This document shows, piece by piece, positions 8,361-17,246 of a stretch of 64,000 nucleotides of DNA. The stretch lies in NCBI GenBank assembly GCA_965223735.1, contig OZ245010.1, forward strand, positions 1,488,001 through 1,552,000, in the 5' to 3' direction. The DNA is from CAYFZO01 sp965223735. GTDB taxonomy: Bacteria; Pseudomonadota; Gammaproteobacteria; Poriferisulfidales; Oxydemutatoraceae. The notes under the pieces were generated by a model that saw nothing but the letters and a program-made list of their open reading frames with translations, was not told the DNA's origin and ran no database searches. The position numbers and the translations under genes are program-made. Position 1 is the first letter of the stretch. The number at the start of each line of letters is the position of its first letter.

Positions 8361-9368
8361 ATGGCGATCAACATAGCGATCAATGGGTACGGCCGCATCG
8401 GGCGCAATGTGCTGCGTGTGTTGTATGAGTCCGCGCAGGGTGAGGACATCAGGCTGGTTGCGATCAACAACCGTGCCGACATCAACACCGCGGCGCACCT
8501 GACGCGCTACGACACAACACACGGGCGCTTCAGCGCGAGCGTCGAGGTGGACAGCGATTGTCTGGTGGTCAACGGCGACCGCATCCGCTTTCTGCAGGGC
8601 GAGGATCCCGCCGCCCTGCCGTGGAGGGCGTTGGGTATCGACGTGTTGCTCGAATGCACCGGCAAGTTCAACAGCCGCGACAAGGCGAAGCTGCATCTCG
8701 ACGCGGGTGCGCGCAAGGTGCTGCTGTCGGCGCCGGGCACCGAAGTCGATGCGACCGTCGTTTACGGTGTCAACCACTCGATTCTGACGCCCGGGCACGC
8801 CGTCGTCTCCAATGCTTCGTGCACGACCAACTGTCTCGCGCCGTTGATCAAAGTGCTGCTCGACAGCGTCGGCGTCGAACACGGTCTGCTGACGACCGTT
8901 CATTCCTACACCAACGATCAGGTGCTGATAGACACGAGCCACAAGGATCTGCGCCGCGCGCGGTCGGCGACCAGCTCGATCGTTCCGACCAAGACCGGCG
9001 CCGCGAAAGCGGTGGGGCTGGTGCTGCCGGAACTCGCGGGCAAGTTGCACGGGCACGCTCTGCGCGTGCCGACGATCAACGTGTCTTTGGTGGATCTGTC
9101 TTTTACCGCGTCGCGCGCCACCAGCAGGGAAGAGATAGACGATGCAGTGCGCGACGCCGCCGCCGGCGAGTTCAAGGGAGTGCTGGAATTCAGCGACCAG
9201 CCGTTGGTGTCGGTTGATTTCAACCACAGCACCGCCTCTTCGGTGTACGACGCGACGCTGACCCAGGTCATGCAGGGCACTTTGGTCAAGGTCTCATCGT
9301 GGTACGACAATGAGTGGGCCTATTCGCACCGGATGCTCGATGTCGCCCGCGTGCTGGGGAATCTGTAA
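8361..9368 (+). CDS. gap: Glyceraldehyde-3-phosphate dehydrogenase (type I)
   Basis: Interconverts glyceraldehyde-3-phosphate and 1,3-bisphosphoglycerate. The Rossmann motif INGYGRIGRNVLR starts at residue 6; the active-site loop is SNASCTTNCLAPL, with TTVHSYTNDQ and the substrate-binding RARSATSSIVPTKTGAA following; the protein ends SWYDNEWAYSHRMLDVA. At the dinucleotide-selective turn after beta-2 it reads VAINNRADI rather than the usual VAIND, so the Asp that favours NAD is replaced; NADP or dual use is possible (inference). Together with tkt, pgk and aldolase it could serve glycolysis or carbon fixation. The stop overlaps the pgk ATG in TAATG. Confidence 0.95.
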   Translation: MAINIAINGYGRIGRNVLRVLYESAQGEDIRLVAINNRADINTAAHLTRYDTTHGRFSASVEVDSDCLVVNGDRIRFLQGEDPAALPWRALGIDVLLECTGKFNSRDKAKLHLDAGARKVLLSAPGTEVDATVVYGVNHSILTPGHAVVSNASCTTNCLAPLIKVLLDSVGVEHGLLTTVHSYTNDQVLIDTSHKDLRRARSATSSIVPTKTGAAKAVGLVLPELAGKLHGHALRVPTINVSLVDLSFTASRATSREEIDDAVRDAAAGEFKGVLEFSDQPLVSVDFNHSTASSVYDATLTQVMQGTLVKVSSWYDNEWAYSHRMLDVARVLGNL

Positions 9369-10591
9369 TGAACGCCGTGGTGTTGCAGCCGCAATCCGAC
9401 GCCCCCGGTTTTTTGCGCATGAACGACGTTGCGCTCGCGGGGCGGCGCGTACTGATGCGCGTGGATTTGAACGTGCCGTTGCATCAGGGACGTGTCGCCG
9501 CCGATCATCGTATTCGCGCCTGTGTGCCGACGATCCGCTTTGCCCTGGGGCAGGGCGCGGCGGTGATCCTGATCTCGCATCTCGGCAGGCCCGACGAAGG
9601 CCGTTTCACGGCCGAGTTTTCGCTCGCGCCCGTCGCCCGCCGCCTTGAAACGTTGCTCGGTGTGCCGGTGCGTTTTGCGTCACACGAGGTGTTGGGCGAG
9701 GTTGCGCCGGGCGAAGTCGTGTTGCTGGAGAACATTCGCTTCAGCCGTGGCGAGAAGAGCAACGATCCTGAGTTCGCGGCATCGCTGGCGTCGCTGTGCG
9801 ATGTGTTCGTGATGGATGCGTTCGGTTGTGCCCACCGCCGGCACGCCTCGACGCACGGCGTCGTGCGATACGCCGCCGTCGCTTGCGCCGGGCCGCTGTT
9901 GTGCGCGGAGGTCGAAGCGTTTTCACGCATTGCCGGTGCGATTGAACACCCGGCGGTCGCCGTGATCGGCGGCTCCAAAGTTTCAACCAAGCTCGGGACA
10001 CTCGAGGTGCTGTGCGAAAAAATTGATTGCCTGGTGCCGGGCGGCGGTATCGCCAATACGCTGCTGGTCGCCGAGGGACATGACGTCGGCGCTTCCCTGT
10101 ATGAGCCGGGCAGTGTGGAAGACGCCGGGCGTTTGTGTGCAAAACTGCGCGCGTGCGGCACGCAGTTGTTGTTGCCCGACGACGTGGTGTGCGCGCCGTC
10201 TCCGACGGCGTCCGACCCCGTTGTACGCGGCGTCGATGAAGTGGCGCCGGGCGAGTTGATTTTTGATGTCGGCCCGCGTACCCGCGAGCGGATCAAGGCG
10301 GCGGTCAAGAGCGCCGCGATGGTTTTGTGGAACGGGCCGATCGGCGTTTTTGAACGCGCGCCCTTTGCCGGGGGTACGCGCAGCCTGGCACAGGCGATTG
10401 CCGCGGGCGACGCCTATTCGGTGGCCGGCGGCGGCGATACGCTCGCGGCGATTGAACAGTTCGGCGCCGCCGACGGCATCTCCTGCATCTCGACCGGCGG
10501 CGGCGCACTGCTCGAGTTCATAGAGAAGGGCGACCTGCCCGCGCTCGCTGCGCTGAGGGATGCGCTGAAGGACAAAGGGGTGCCCGGTTGA
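9368..10591 (+). CDS. pgk: Phosphoglycerate kinase
   Basis: Transfers phosphate between 1,3-bisphosphoglycerate and ADP. The chosen ATG overlaps the gap stop; an alternative inside is Met at 9419 (MNDVALAGRRVLMRVDLNVP), which matches the family N-terminus more closely, so the first 17 residues may be extra. Motifs: VLMRVDLNVP, LISHLGRPDEG, the hinge FVMDAFGCAHRRHAST, IGGSKVSTKL, and the nucleotide end VLWNGPIGVFE and SVAGGGDTLAAIEQFG followed by CISTGGGALLEF. The usual NDAFG/AHR element reads MDAFGCAHR. Overlaps pyk by 4 bp. Confidence 0.96.
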   Translation: MNAVVLQPQSDAPGFLRMNDVALAGRRVLMRVDLNVPLHQGRVAADHRIRACVPTIRFALGQGAAVILISHLGRPDEGRFTAEFSLAPVARRLETLLGVPVRFASHEVLGEVAPGEVVLLENIRFSRGEKSNDPEFAASLASLCDVFVMDAFGCAHRRHASTHGVVRYAAVACAGPLLCAEVEAFSRIAGAIEHPAVAVIGGSKVSTKLGTLEVLCEKIDCLVPGGGIANTLLVAEGHDVGASLYEPGSVEDAGRLCAKLRACGTQLLLPDDVVCAPSPTASDPVVRGVDEVAPGELIFDVGPRTRERIKAAVKSAAMVLWNGPIGVFERAPFAGGTRSLAQAIAAGDAYSVAGGGDTLAAIEQFGAADGISCISTGGGALLEFIEKGDLPALAALRDALKDKGVPG

Positions 10592-12063
10592 CTGAGATCT
10601 CACATACCGGTTTGCCGCGGCGCACCAAGATCATTGCGACGCTGGGGCCGGCGACCGACGACGAAGCGGTCATCGTCGCCCTGCTCAAAGCCGGCGTCGA
10701 TGCCGTGCGCGTGAATTTCTCGCACGGTGAGGCCGAGGAGCACGCGCAGCGGATGCGGATCGTGCGCGACATCTCCAAGCGCATGAAATACTACGTCGGG
10801 GCCATCGGCGATTTGCAGGGGCCGAAGATCCGCATCGAGCGCTTTGCCGACGGGCAGGTGAACCTGGAGCCGGGGCAGACTTTTGTACTCGACCCGGGTC
10901 TCGGCAGAAACGACGGTAACGTCGAGCGGGTCGGCCTGACTTATCCCAGCCTGTACCGCGACGTCAAAGTGGACGACACCCTGATGCTTGACGACGGGCG
11001 GGTGATGCTCAAAGTGGTTTCGTCGGACGAAAGCGGCATCGTCACGACCGTCGAGCAGGGTGGCGTTTTGTCCAGCAACAAAGGCGTCAACCGTCGCGGC
11101 GGCGGTTTGTCAGCGCCTTCGATCACCGACAAGGATCACGAACACGTCAGACTCGCCGCCGAGATCGGCATTGATTACCTGGCCGTTTCGTTTCCGCGCA
11201 ACGCCGAGGACATCAAGCACGCCAAGGGGCTGTTGCGCGACGCGGGTTCCAGCGCCGGCATCATCGCCAAGATTGAACGCGCCGAAGCACTCGACGCGAT
11301 CGACGAGATCATGGAAGTGTCCGCCGGCATTATGATCGCGCGCGGCGACCTGAGTCTCGAGATCGGCGACGCGACCCTGACCGCCGTGCAGAAACGCCTG
11401 ATCCGACAGGCGCGCGCGCGCGACAAGATCGCGATCACCGCAACCGAGATGATGCAGTCGATGATAGACAGCCCGGTGCCGACGCGCGCCGAGATATCCG
11501 ACGTCGCCAACGCGGTGCTCGACGGCACCGACGCCGTGATGCTGTCGGGCGAGACCGCGATCGGCAAACACCCCGCGCTCGCGGTGGAGGTGATGAGCCG
11601 TATCTGCCGCGGCGCCGAAGAGGGCAGGAGCGTCGCCGGCAAGGATTCGATGTCGGCGGTCGGCACCGACCGGGTTGACCGCGCGGTCGCGGCGGCGGCG
11701 ATCTATACCGGACATAACCTCAACGTGTCCGCTATCGCGGCGCTGACCGAATCGGGTTCAACCGCACTGTGGATGTCGCGCGCGGACTCGTTCATCCCGA
11801 TCTACGCGCTGACCGGGCACGTCGAGACCCGGCGCAAGGTGACACTTTACCGCGGCGTGTACCCGGGGGAGCTCGACACCGTTGACCGCACGCACCTGCA
11901 AGCCAATATCGCCGCGATCAAGGTGCTCAAGCAATGCCGCGCGGTCAAGGACGGCGACCTGGTGATCATCACCAAGGGCGACCTGATGGGCGTGCACGGC
12001 GGCACCAACGCAATGAAAATCGTCAAAGTCGGGTTTTTGAAGGAGAGTGCTGAGACGGAGTGA
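10588..12063 (+). CDS. pyk: Pyruvate kinase
   Basis: Converts phosphoenolpyruvate and ADP to pyruvate and ATP. The TTG start sits in TTGA overlapping the pgk stop. TKIIATLGPAT at the N-terminus, VRVNFSHGEAEEH, GDLQGPKIR, the active-site IIAKIERAEAL, GIMIARGDLSLEI and ATEMMQSMIDSPVPTRAEISDVANAVLDG (in two adjoining pieces) are all present; the C-terminal regulatory domain ends near KGDLMGVHGGTNAMKIV. The catalytic loop has SLEI where many enzymes have GVEI/AVEI. At 491 aa it is a standard type II-like enzyme. A GC stem (aggccc/gggcct, 12066-12093) just after the stop may end the operon. Confidence 0.96.
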   Translation: MTEISHTGLPRRTKIIATLGPATDDEAVIVALLKAGVDAVRVNFSHGEAEEHAQRMRIVRDISKRMKYYVGAIGDLQGPKIRIERFADGQVNLEPGQTFVLDPGLGRNDGNVERVGLTYPSLYRDVKVDDTLMLDDGRVMLKVVSSDESGIVTTVEQGGVLSSNKGVNRRGGGLSAPSITDKDHEHVRLAAEIGIDYLAVSFPRNAEDIKHAKGLLRDAGSSAGIIAKIERAEALDAIDEIMEVSAGIMIARGDLSLEIGDATLTAVQKRLIRQARARDKIAITATEMMQSMIDSPVPTRAEISDVANAVLDGTDAVMLSGETAIGKHPALAVEVMSRICRGAEEGRSVAGKDSMSAVGTDRVDRAVAAAAIYTGHNLNVSAIAALTESGSTALWMSRADSFIPIYALTGHVETRRKVTLYRGVYPGELDTVDRTHLQANIAAIKVLKQCRAVKDGDLVIITKGDLMGVHGGTNAMKIVKVGFLKESAETE

Positions 12064-12556
12064 TATGGAAAGGCCCCTTTGCAAATCCGGGCCTAAAGAA
12101 AATAAACCATCTGGCTGGACGTGTCCTTGATGCAAAAAGGGAACTTTGGCGATTAAGGAAAACACTTCTTTAGCAGTTCGCGTTTCTTTAGTATCAATAA
12201 GTTAATGGAATTACATACAGCGGATGGTAAACCGACGTGGTTGCATAACAAGGGCAGTATATCTAACATACTCAACCATCGACGTTTCCCAAAGAACACT
12301 TTGTCGGGTTTCTTGTTGAATGCAAGGCCTGATAAGGGAATAAGCAAGGTGCACATTTATAGTGTTTTCCATGACTTCAAGTTTAATTGTTTGCAGGGTG
12401 CACTGGCAGATTGACTGCCAGGTCAGGAAATTACAAGAAAGCCACAGAGACCGCAGGCAACAGGACTGATTGGGAGGAAGAACTTAAGAAAGAGAAAGAG
12501 TGCTCTTAAGGTTTTATGATGAATCCGGATTGGGTTAATTATATTAGTATCGCCCT
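12064..12556. other. AT-rich intergenic stretch, no supported gene
   Basis: Base composition drops sharply after pyk. A small plus-strand frame at 12205-12414 (69 codons) and its minus-strand counterpart have no start signal or recognisable motif. A stem of six pairs around 12066-12093 could be a terminator but lacks a strong U run. The stretch may hold the remnant of the antitoxin or HTH partner that usually precedes an ImmA-type gene; I could not identify one. Confidence 0.5.
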
Positions 12557-13078
12557 ATGATTGATAGTGAATTGCAAGAATACAAACTGGGAAAAAGTAT
12601 AAAGCGCAAAATTATTTCGGCGCAAAGTCATTTATTGGCACATCCCGTTCCAATAATTAAACTGGCTAAAAGCCTTGGAATAAGTGCGGTAGAAAAACAT
12701 GACCTTGACAAGAATGTTTCAGGTAGAATTTGTCTGACAGAAGACAAATATGTTATTCATACAAATAAAGCTGAATCCAAGGCAAGGAGACGCTTTACTA
12801 TCGCCCACGAGTTAGCGCATTTTCTTTTACATAGAGACAAAATCGGCAATGGAATTACTGAAAATACGCTTTATCGAAGCGGGTTATCAACACGAGATGA
12901 GATAGATGCCAATAGGTTGGCGGCTGTTATTTTAATGCCCAACGAAAAAATAGAGGAATATATTGATAAATATGGTAAATCTCATGTAACTATTGCAGGT
13001 TTGTCAAACACTTTCGGCGTGTCCGTATCAGCAATGACCGTAAGACTTGGTATTCCTTCTGTAATGAATGTTTTGTGA
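12557..13078 (+). CDS. ImmA/IrrE family zinc metallopeptidase
   Basis: A 173-residue protein with the gluzincin-type motif RFTIAHELAHFLLHRD (HExxH at residues about 86-90, third ligand near DEIDANRLAAVILMP, the typical E/D-x-x-A-N segment of the family). ImmA/IrrE proteases cleave or derepress phage and stress repressors and often act with an adjacent XRE-family repressor. Here no repressor gene is next to it. Codon usage and base composition are more AT-rich than in the flanking sugar-phosphate genes, suggesting acquisition. The C-terminus (VTIAGLSNTFGVSVSAMTVRL) resembles a small HTH and fits the family. Confidence 0.85.
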   Translation: MIDSELQEYKLGKSIKRKIISAQSHLLAHPVPIIKLAKSLGISAVEKHDLDKNVSGRICLTEDKYVIHTNKAESKARRRFTIAHELAHFLLHRDKIGNGITENTLYRSGLSTRDEIDANRLAAVILMPNEKIEEYIDKYGKSHVTIAGLSNTFGVSVSAMTVRLGIPSVMNVL

Positions 13079-13588
13079 CGTTCCCTCAATCCAGCTTTTC
13101 TTGACTTTCCTTGTCCGCCTCGACTTGATCGGTTGCTTGAGTGACGGCTTGCAGTTTGCCGGCGCACCTGCCACCTCATCCATAGACGGCCTGCAAATGG
13201 AAGAGTGGCGCATTTATGCAGTCGGGGTAGATGGAGTTGGCACGAACTGCGCCACATGGTGGAGCGGCTGACCTTGAATGCGTCAAGGGCGGTCATTTAC
13301 GGGTGTTGATAAACAGGCGATTTTATAGAAACTTTTAAGGTGGGAACCGATGTGTTGAACTGGCATGTTGGTTTCCTTTTTGAATCAGGCTGTGAGCCCA
13401 ATATATTTCTGGTTTTATACATGAAATGTCCCGCACCGTCGCCGCACCTGTGGTTGAGAGTTGGGGAAATCCACCCGCAATTTGGGAACACCCCATACCC
13501 CGCTCGCAGTTATATTAAAATCGGCGGCTTTCACGAAAGAAGATGAAACGCCCCGCCGGTCGCGGTGCGGGAACAGGAGGGAGTCATA
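13079..13588. other. Intergenic region upstream of fba, no supported gene
   Basis: Short frames on both strands have no start signals or recognisable motifs. The end of the stretch supplies the aldolase leader, with a strong Shine-Dalgarno aggaggg at 13575-13581, eight bases before the ATG. Confidence 0.5.
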
Positions 13589-14623
13589 ATGGACATCAAC
13601 ACCTTGCAGAGTGTGGCGCGCGCCATGGTGTCCCCGGGCAAGGGGATACTCGCGATGGACGAGAGCCATCCGACTTGCCAAAAGCGCTTTGAGCAGCTCG
13701 GCATCGAGGTCAGCGAAGACAACCGCAGGCATTACCGCAGCATGTTGGTGACGGCGCCGGATCTCGGCGACCATATTTCCGGCGCAATTCTGTTCGACGA
13801 GACCTTGCGCCAGTGCACGACCGACGGCGTCTCTTTTGCGCAGTACCTTGAAAGTGCAGGCATCATTCCCGGTATCAAGGTCGATCAGGGCGCGAAGGCG
13901 CTGGCGAGGCATGACGGTGAGAAAGTCACCGAGGGACTCGACGGCCTGCGCGAGCGCCTCGAGGAATATCGCGGTCTCGGTGCGCGCTTTGCCAAATGGC
14001 GTGCGGTGATCACGATCGGCGACGCCATGCCGTCGCGGGCCTGCGTCGAGGCCAACGCGCACGCGCTGGCGCGTTACGCGGCGCTGTGCCAGGAGACCGA
14101 TATCGTGCCGATCGTCGAACCCGAGGTGCTGATGGACGGCGCCCATTCAATCGAGCGTTGCCACGAGCTTACCGAGTACACCCAGCGTACGGTGTTCGAC
14201 GAACTTTCGACACAGGGCGTTGAGCTGAGCGGCATTGTGCTCAAGCCGAATATGGTCGTGTCGGGCGCCGGGTGCGAACGGCAGGCCGATACCGATGAGG
14301 TCGCGCGCATGACGCTGAAGTGTCTGCTGAGTACGGTACCGCCGACAGTGCCCGGCATCGCCTTTCTGTCCGGCGGCATGAGCGACGAGGCGGCGACGGC
14401 CAACCTCAATGCGATCAATCAACTGGCCCAGCGCGAAGGCGGCGCGCCGTGGAACATCACGTTCTCTTACGGGCGCGCCCTGCAACAACAGGCGATGAAA
14501 ACCTGGAAGGGTGATCCGGCGAACATTGCGGCGGCGCAACGGGTGGTCTCAAGGCGCGCCCGTCTCAACGGCATTGCCTCAACCGGTGCGTACACCGCCG
14601 AGATGGAGGCGCAGGCGGCCTGA
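13589..14623 (+). CDS. fba: Fructose-bisphosphate aldolase class I
   Basis: Schiff-base aldolase cleaving fructose-1,6-bisphosphate (and possibly sedoheptulose-1,7-bisphosphate). The start is set by the AGGAGGG site. Class I landmarks: ARAMVSPGKGILAMDESHPT, GAILFDETLRQ, PGIKVDQGAKAL, AKWRAVITIGDAMPS, PIVEPEVLMDGAHSIERC, the Schiff-base Lys in SGIVLKPNMVVSG, and FLSGGMSDEAATANLNAIN followed by TFSYGRALQQQAMKTW. The 344-residue length is right for the animal/plant-type class I enzyme found in some proteobacteria. It may complete the tkt-gap-pgk-pyk set but is separated from it by the ImmA insert. Confidence 0.96.
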   Translation: MDINTLQSVARAMVSPGKGILAMDESHPTCQKRFEQLGIEVSEDNRRHYRSMLVTAPDLGDHISGAILFDETLRQCTTDGVSFAQYLESAGIIPGIKVDQGAKALARHDGEKVTEGLDGLRERLEEYRGLGARFAKWRAVITIGDAMPSRACVEANAHALARYAALCQETDIVPIVEPEVLMDGAHSIERCHELTEYTQRTVFDELSTQGVELSGIVLKPNMVVSGAGCERQADTDEVARMTLKCLLSTVPPTVPGIAFLSGGMSDEAATANLNAINQLAQREGGAPWNITFSYGRALQQQAMKTWKGDPANIAAAQRVVSRRARLNGIASTGAYTAEMEAQAA

Positions 14624-14628
14624 ACCCC

Positions 14629-14730
14629 CGGGAATACCCATGGACGAACAGTCAGGCATTCTAACCAGAGAAAGAACTCCAGCAGGCACAACCCCGGGAA
14701 TACCCACCATGGACGAACAGTCAGGCATTT
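14629..14730 (+). repeat. Duplicated start region ahead of moxR (69-bp offset)
   Basis: The sequence gggaatacccatggacgaac at 14629 recurs at 14695 as gggaatacccaccatggacg, followed by the same acagtcaggcatt. The offset between the two ATGs (14640 and 14709) is 69 bp, a multiple of three, so translation from the first ATG would add 23 residues in frame. Confidence 0.85.
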
Positions 14731-15677
14731 ACGCGCTGAAGCGTTATGTCGAGGAACGCATCATTGGTCAGCAGGAACTGGTCGAGCGGCTTCTGATCGC
14801 GTTACTCGCCGACGGGCATCTGCTGGTCGAGGGAGCACCCGGCCTCGCCAAGACCCGCGCGATCAAGGTGCTCGGCGACGCGATCGAGGGCGACTTTCAG
14901 CGTATCCAGTTCACGCCCGATCTGTTGCCCGCCGATCTCACGGGCACTGAGATTTACGCGCCGCAGACCAGCACGTTCAAGTTTCAAAGAGGCCCGCTCT
15001 TCCATAACCTGGTCCTCGCCGACGAAGTCAACCGCGCGCCGGCCAAAGTGCAATCGGCGTTGCTCGAGGCGATGGCCGAGCGGCAGATCACCGTCGGCGG
15101 CACGACCTACCCGTTGCCTGAACTCTTTCTGGTGATGGCGACGCAAAACCCGATTGAGCAGGAGGGCACTTATTCGTTGCCCGAAGCGCAACTCGACCGC
15201 TTTCTGATGCACGCCAGGGTGGATTACCCCGACGCCGAGCACGAGCAGGCGATCCTGCAACTCGTGCGCGGCGAGGTGCTCGAGACGGCGCGCGACGACG
15301 ACGCGCCGCAATTTCAGGTCAGCAGCCGTGAGATCTTCGACGCCCGTGTCGAGATCCTGAACCTGTATATGGCCGAGGAGGTCGAGCGTTATCTGCTGCA
15401 ACTGGTGCTCGCGACCCGCACCCCCGAAGCCTACGGCGACGATCTCGCGGGCTGGTTGCAGTACGGCGGCAGCCCGCGCGCGACCATCGCGCTCGACCGT
15501 TGCTCGCGCGTGCACGCATGGCTCGCGGGGCGCGACTACGTGTCGCCCGATGACGTGCAGGCGGTTTGTGCCGACGTGCTGCGCCATCGCCTGATCCTGA
15601 ATTACGAAGCGGAAGCCGAAGGGGTGACGCCCGACCGGGTTGTTTCGGAGCTGGTCGCGCGCATCGCGGTACCCTGA
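14709..15677 (+). CDS. moxR: MoxR-family AAA+ ATPase
   Basis: MoxR ATPases act as chaperones, often with VWA proteins encoded beside them. Walker A GAPGLAKTRAIK near residue 44, Walker B LVLADEVNRAPAKVQSALLEAM, sensor 1 VMATQNPIEQEGTYSLPEAQLDRFL and the C-terminal AAA-lid with SPRATIALDRCSRVHAWLAGRDYV are clear. The ATG at 14709 gives the normal family N-terminus (MDEQSGIYALKRYVEERIIG); an in-frame ATG at 14640 in a duplicated leader would add 23 residues. First gene of the MoxR-DUF58-DUF4381-BatA-BatB-BatD operon. Confidence 0.93.
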   Translation: MDEQSGIYALKRYVEERIIGQQELVERLLIALLADGHLLVEGAPGLAKTRAIKVLGDAIEGDFQRIQFTPDLLPADLTGTEIYAPQTSTFKFQRGPLFHNLVLADEVNRAPAKVQSALLEAMAERQITVGGTTYPLPELFLVMATQNPIEQEGTYSLPEAQLDRFLMHARVDYPDAEHEQAILQLVRGEVLETARDDDAPQFQVSSREIFDARVEILNLYMAEEVERYLLQLVLATRTPEAYGDDLAGWLQYGGSPRATIALDRCSRVHAWLAGRDYVSPDDVQAVCADVLRHRLILNYEAEAEGVTPDRVVSELVARIAVP

Positions 15678-15681
15678 AGTC

Positions 15682-16665
15682 ATGGTCGCGGCGCCGGCGA
15701 CAATACTCGCACACGAGGAAGCGGTCTCCGTTTCCGCCGCGTCGCTGATCAAACTCGCCCAGCCCGCGAGGGGTTTGTCGTTGCGTCGCGGTGAGATCCG
15801 TGCGCGCAAGTCCGACGCATACCGTTCGCGCATGAAAGGCCGCGGCATGGAATACGATGAGTCGCGTCTGTATCAGCCGGGCGACGACGTTCGTTATCTC
15901 GACTGGCGGGTGACCGCGCGCACCGGCAAGGCGCACACCAAATTGTTTTGCGAGGAACGCGAGCGCCCGGTGTTTTTATGGGTCGATTGCCGTGCGCCGA
16001 TGTTCTTTGCAACGCGCGGGCGGCTGAAGATGATCGCCGCCGCCGAAACCGCCACGTTGCTCGCGTGGAGTGCGGCGCAGGAGGGGGATCGTGTCGGCGG
16101 CGTGGTGTTCTCCGAGAAGTCGCACCGCGAATTGAGGCCGAAGCGTGGCAGGGGCAGCGTGTTGCGCCTGATCCATGAACTCGCGGCGGCCGGCGCGTCT
16201 GACCCCCGTGCTGATCTGCGCGCCGACGTCCGGCGCGACGCCGGGGCTGACCCTCAGGGTGCCGGGGTACGCAGCGCCGGGCAGGCTTTGTCGCGTCTGC
16301 TGCACCTCGTGCGCCCCGGCAGTCTGGTGTTTGCGATCAGCGACTTCCGGGGTATTGACGAGGCGGGTGAAACCGCAGTGCGCCAACTCGCCGTGCATAG
16401 CGAAGTGTTCTTCATTCTGGTATCCGATCCCGTCGAGCGGCAATTGCCGCCGCCGGGCGATTACCGCATCAGCGACGGTCTGCACGACCTGCGTTTTAAC
16501 ACGGGCGATCCCGAATTTGCCGAGGCTTATGCCAATCGTTTCCGTACCAGGGTCGGGCGCTGGCTGACGGTCGCGCGCAAGGCGGACGCGGGCTTTTTTC
16601 AGTGCCGTACGTTTGAAAGTCCGCTCGAAGTATTGAAGAAAGACTTCGGTGCGCGTCTGCGATGA
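15682..16665 (+). CDS. DUF58 domain protein
   Basis: DUF58 proteins are regularly encoded between MoxR and VWA genes. The family core is visible: GEIRARKSDAYRSRMKGRGMEYDESRLYQPGDDVRYLDWRVTARTG (read in pieces) with the DxRxIDW-like element DVRYLDWRV, then KLFCEERERPVFLWVD, a vWA-like beta strand. The start ATG lies 5 bp after the moxR stop; the stop overlaps the next gene by 4 bp. No membrane segment is evident. Biochemical function is not established for the family. Confidence 0.85.
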   Translation: MVAAPATILAHEEAVSVSAASLIKLAQPARGLSLRRGEIRARKSDAYRSRMKGRGMEYDESRLYQPGDDVRYLDWRVTARTGKAHTKLFCEERERPVFLWVDCRAPMFFATRGRLKMIAAAETATLLAWSAAQEGDRVGGVVFSEKSHRELRPKRGRGSVLRLIHELAAAGASDPRADLRADVRRDAGADPQGAGVRSAGQALSRLLHLVRPGSLVFAISDFRGIDEAGETAVRQLAVHSEVFFILVSDPVERQLPPPGDYRISDGLHDLRFNTGDPEFAEAYANRFRTRVGRWLTVARKADAGFFQCRTFESPLEVLKKDFGARLR

Positions 16666-17246
16666 ACCCGGCCGAGATCCCAACGCAGGTCAATCCGGCC
16701 GCGCCCGTCCCGGTGCAGGCGCCCGCCGATCCGGCAACGCTGCTCGAGATGTTGCGCGACATACAGTTGCCGGCGGCGGTGTCGTGGTGGCCGCCGGCGC
16801 CCGGATGGTGGTGGTTGTCCGGCATCGCGCTGTTGGCTTATTTTGCATGGCGCTACGAATGGTATGCCCGGTGGCGGCGCCCGGCGCGCGCGTCGGCGGC
16901 GCCGGCTGCGGATACCGCCGCATTCGAGGAGCTCGCGCGCGCACGCGCGGCGTTTGCCGACGACGGCGACGTGTGCGCGCTGGTTGCCGCGCTGTCGGTG
17001 CTGTTGCGCCGTGTCGCGATGGGGTTTGTGTCGCGCGATGAGGCGGCGGCGCTGACGGGTGAGCCGTGGCTCGAGTGGCTCGACGCGCAGGTCGGCGGCG
17101 AGGCTTTTTCCTCAGGTCCCGGGCGCGCGCTCGCCGACGCGCCCTACCGTGCGCCTGCCTCAGTCGCGTCCGAAGTCGATGGCGACGCCTTGTTGCGAGT
17201 GTGCGAGGAATGGGTTCTGGCGATGTCGCGCAGGGGTTCGGCGTGA
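16662..17246 (+). CDS. DUF4381 membrane protein
   Basis: A 194-residue protein with an N-terminal Pro/Ala stretch, the phrase LRDIQLPAAVSWWPPAPGWW typical of DUF4381, one membrane helix (WLSGIALLAYFAWRYEWYA region, residues 48-65) and a cytoplasmic helical domain containing LSVLLRRVAMGFVSRDEAAALTG-type sequence (in two pieces) and GEPWLEWLD. DUF4381 proteins sit invariably in MoxR/Bat operons between DUF58 and BatA. It overlaps both neighbours by 4 bp (ATGA, GTGA). Confidence 0.82.
   Translation: MNPAEIPTQVNPAAPVPVQAPADPATLLEMLRDIQLPAAVSWWPPAPGWWWLSGIALLAYFAWRYEWYARWRRPARASAAPAADTAAFEELARARAAFADDGDVCALVAALSVLLRRVAMGFVSRDEAAALTGEPWLEWLDAQVGGEAFSSGPGRALADAPYRAPASVASEVDGDALLRVCEEWVLAMSRRGSA

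Noticed and set aside
12205..12414. Small gene (69 codons) before the ImmA gene
   Set aside because: No Shine-Dalgarno, no recognisable fold, and an equally long frame on the other strand.
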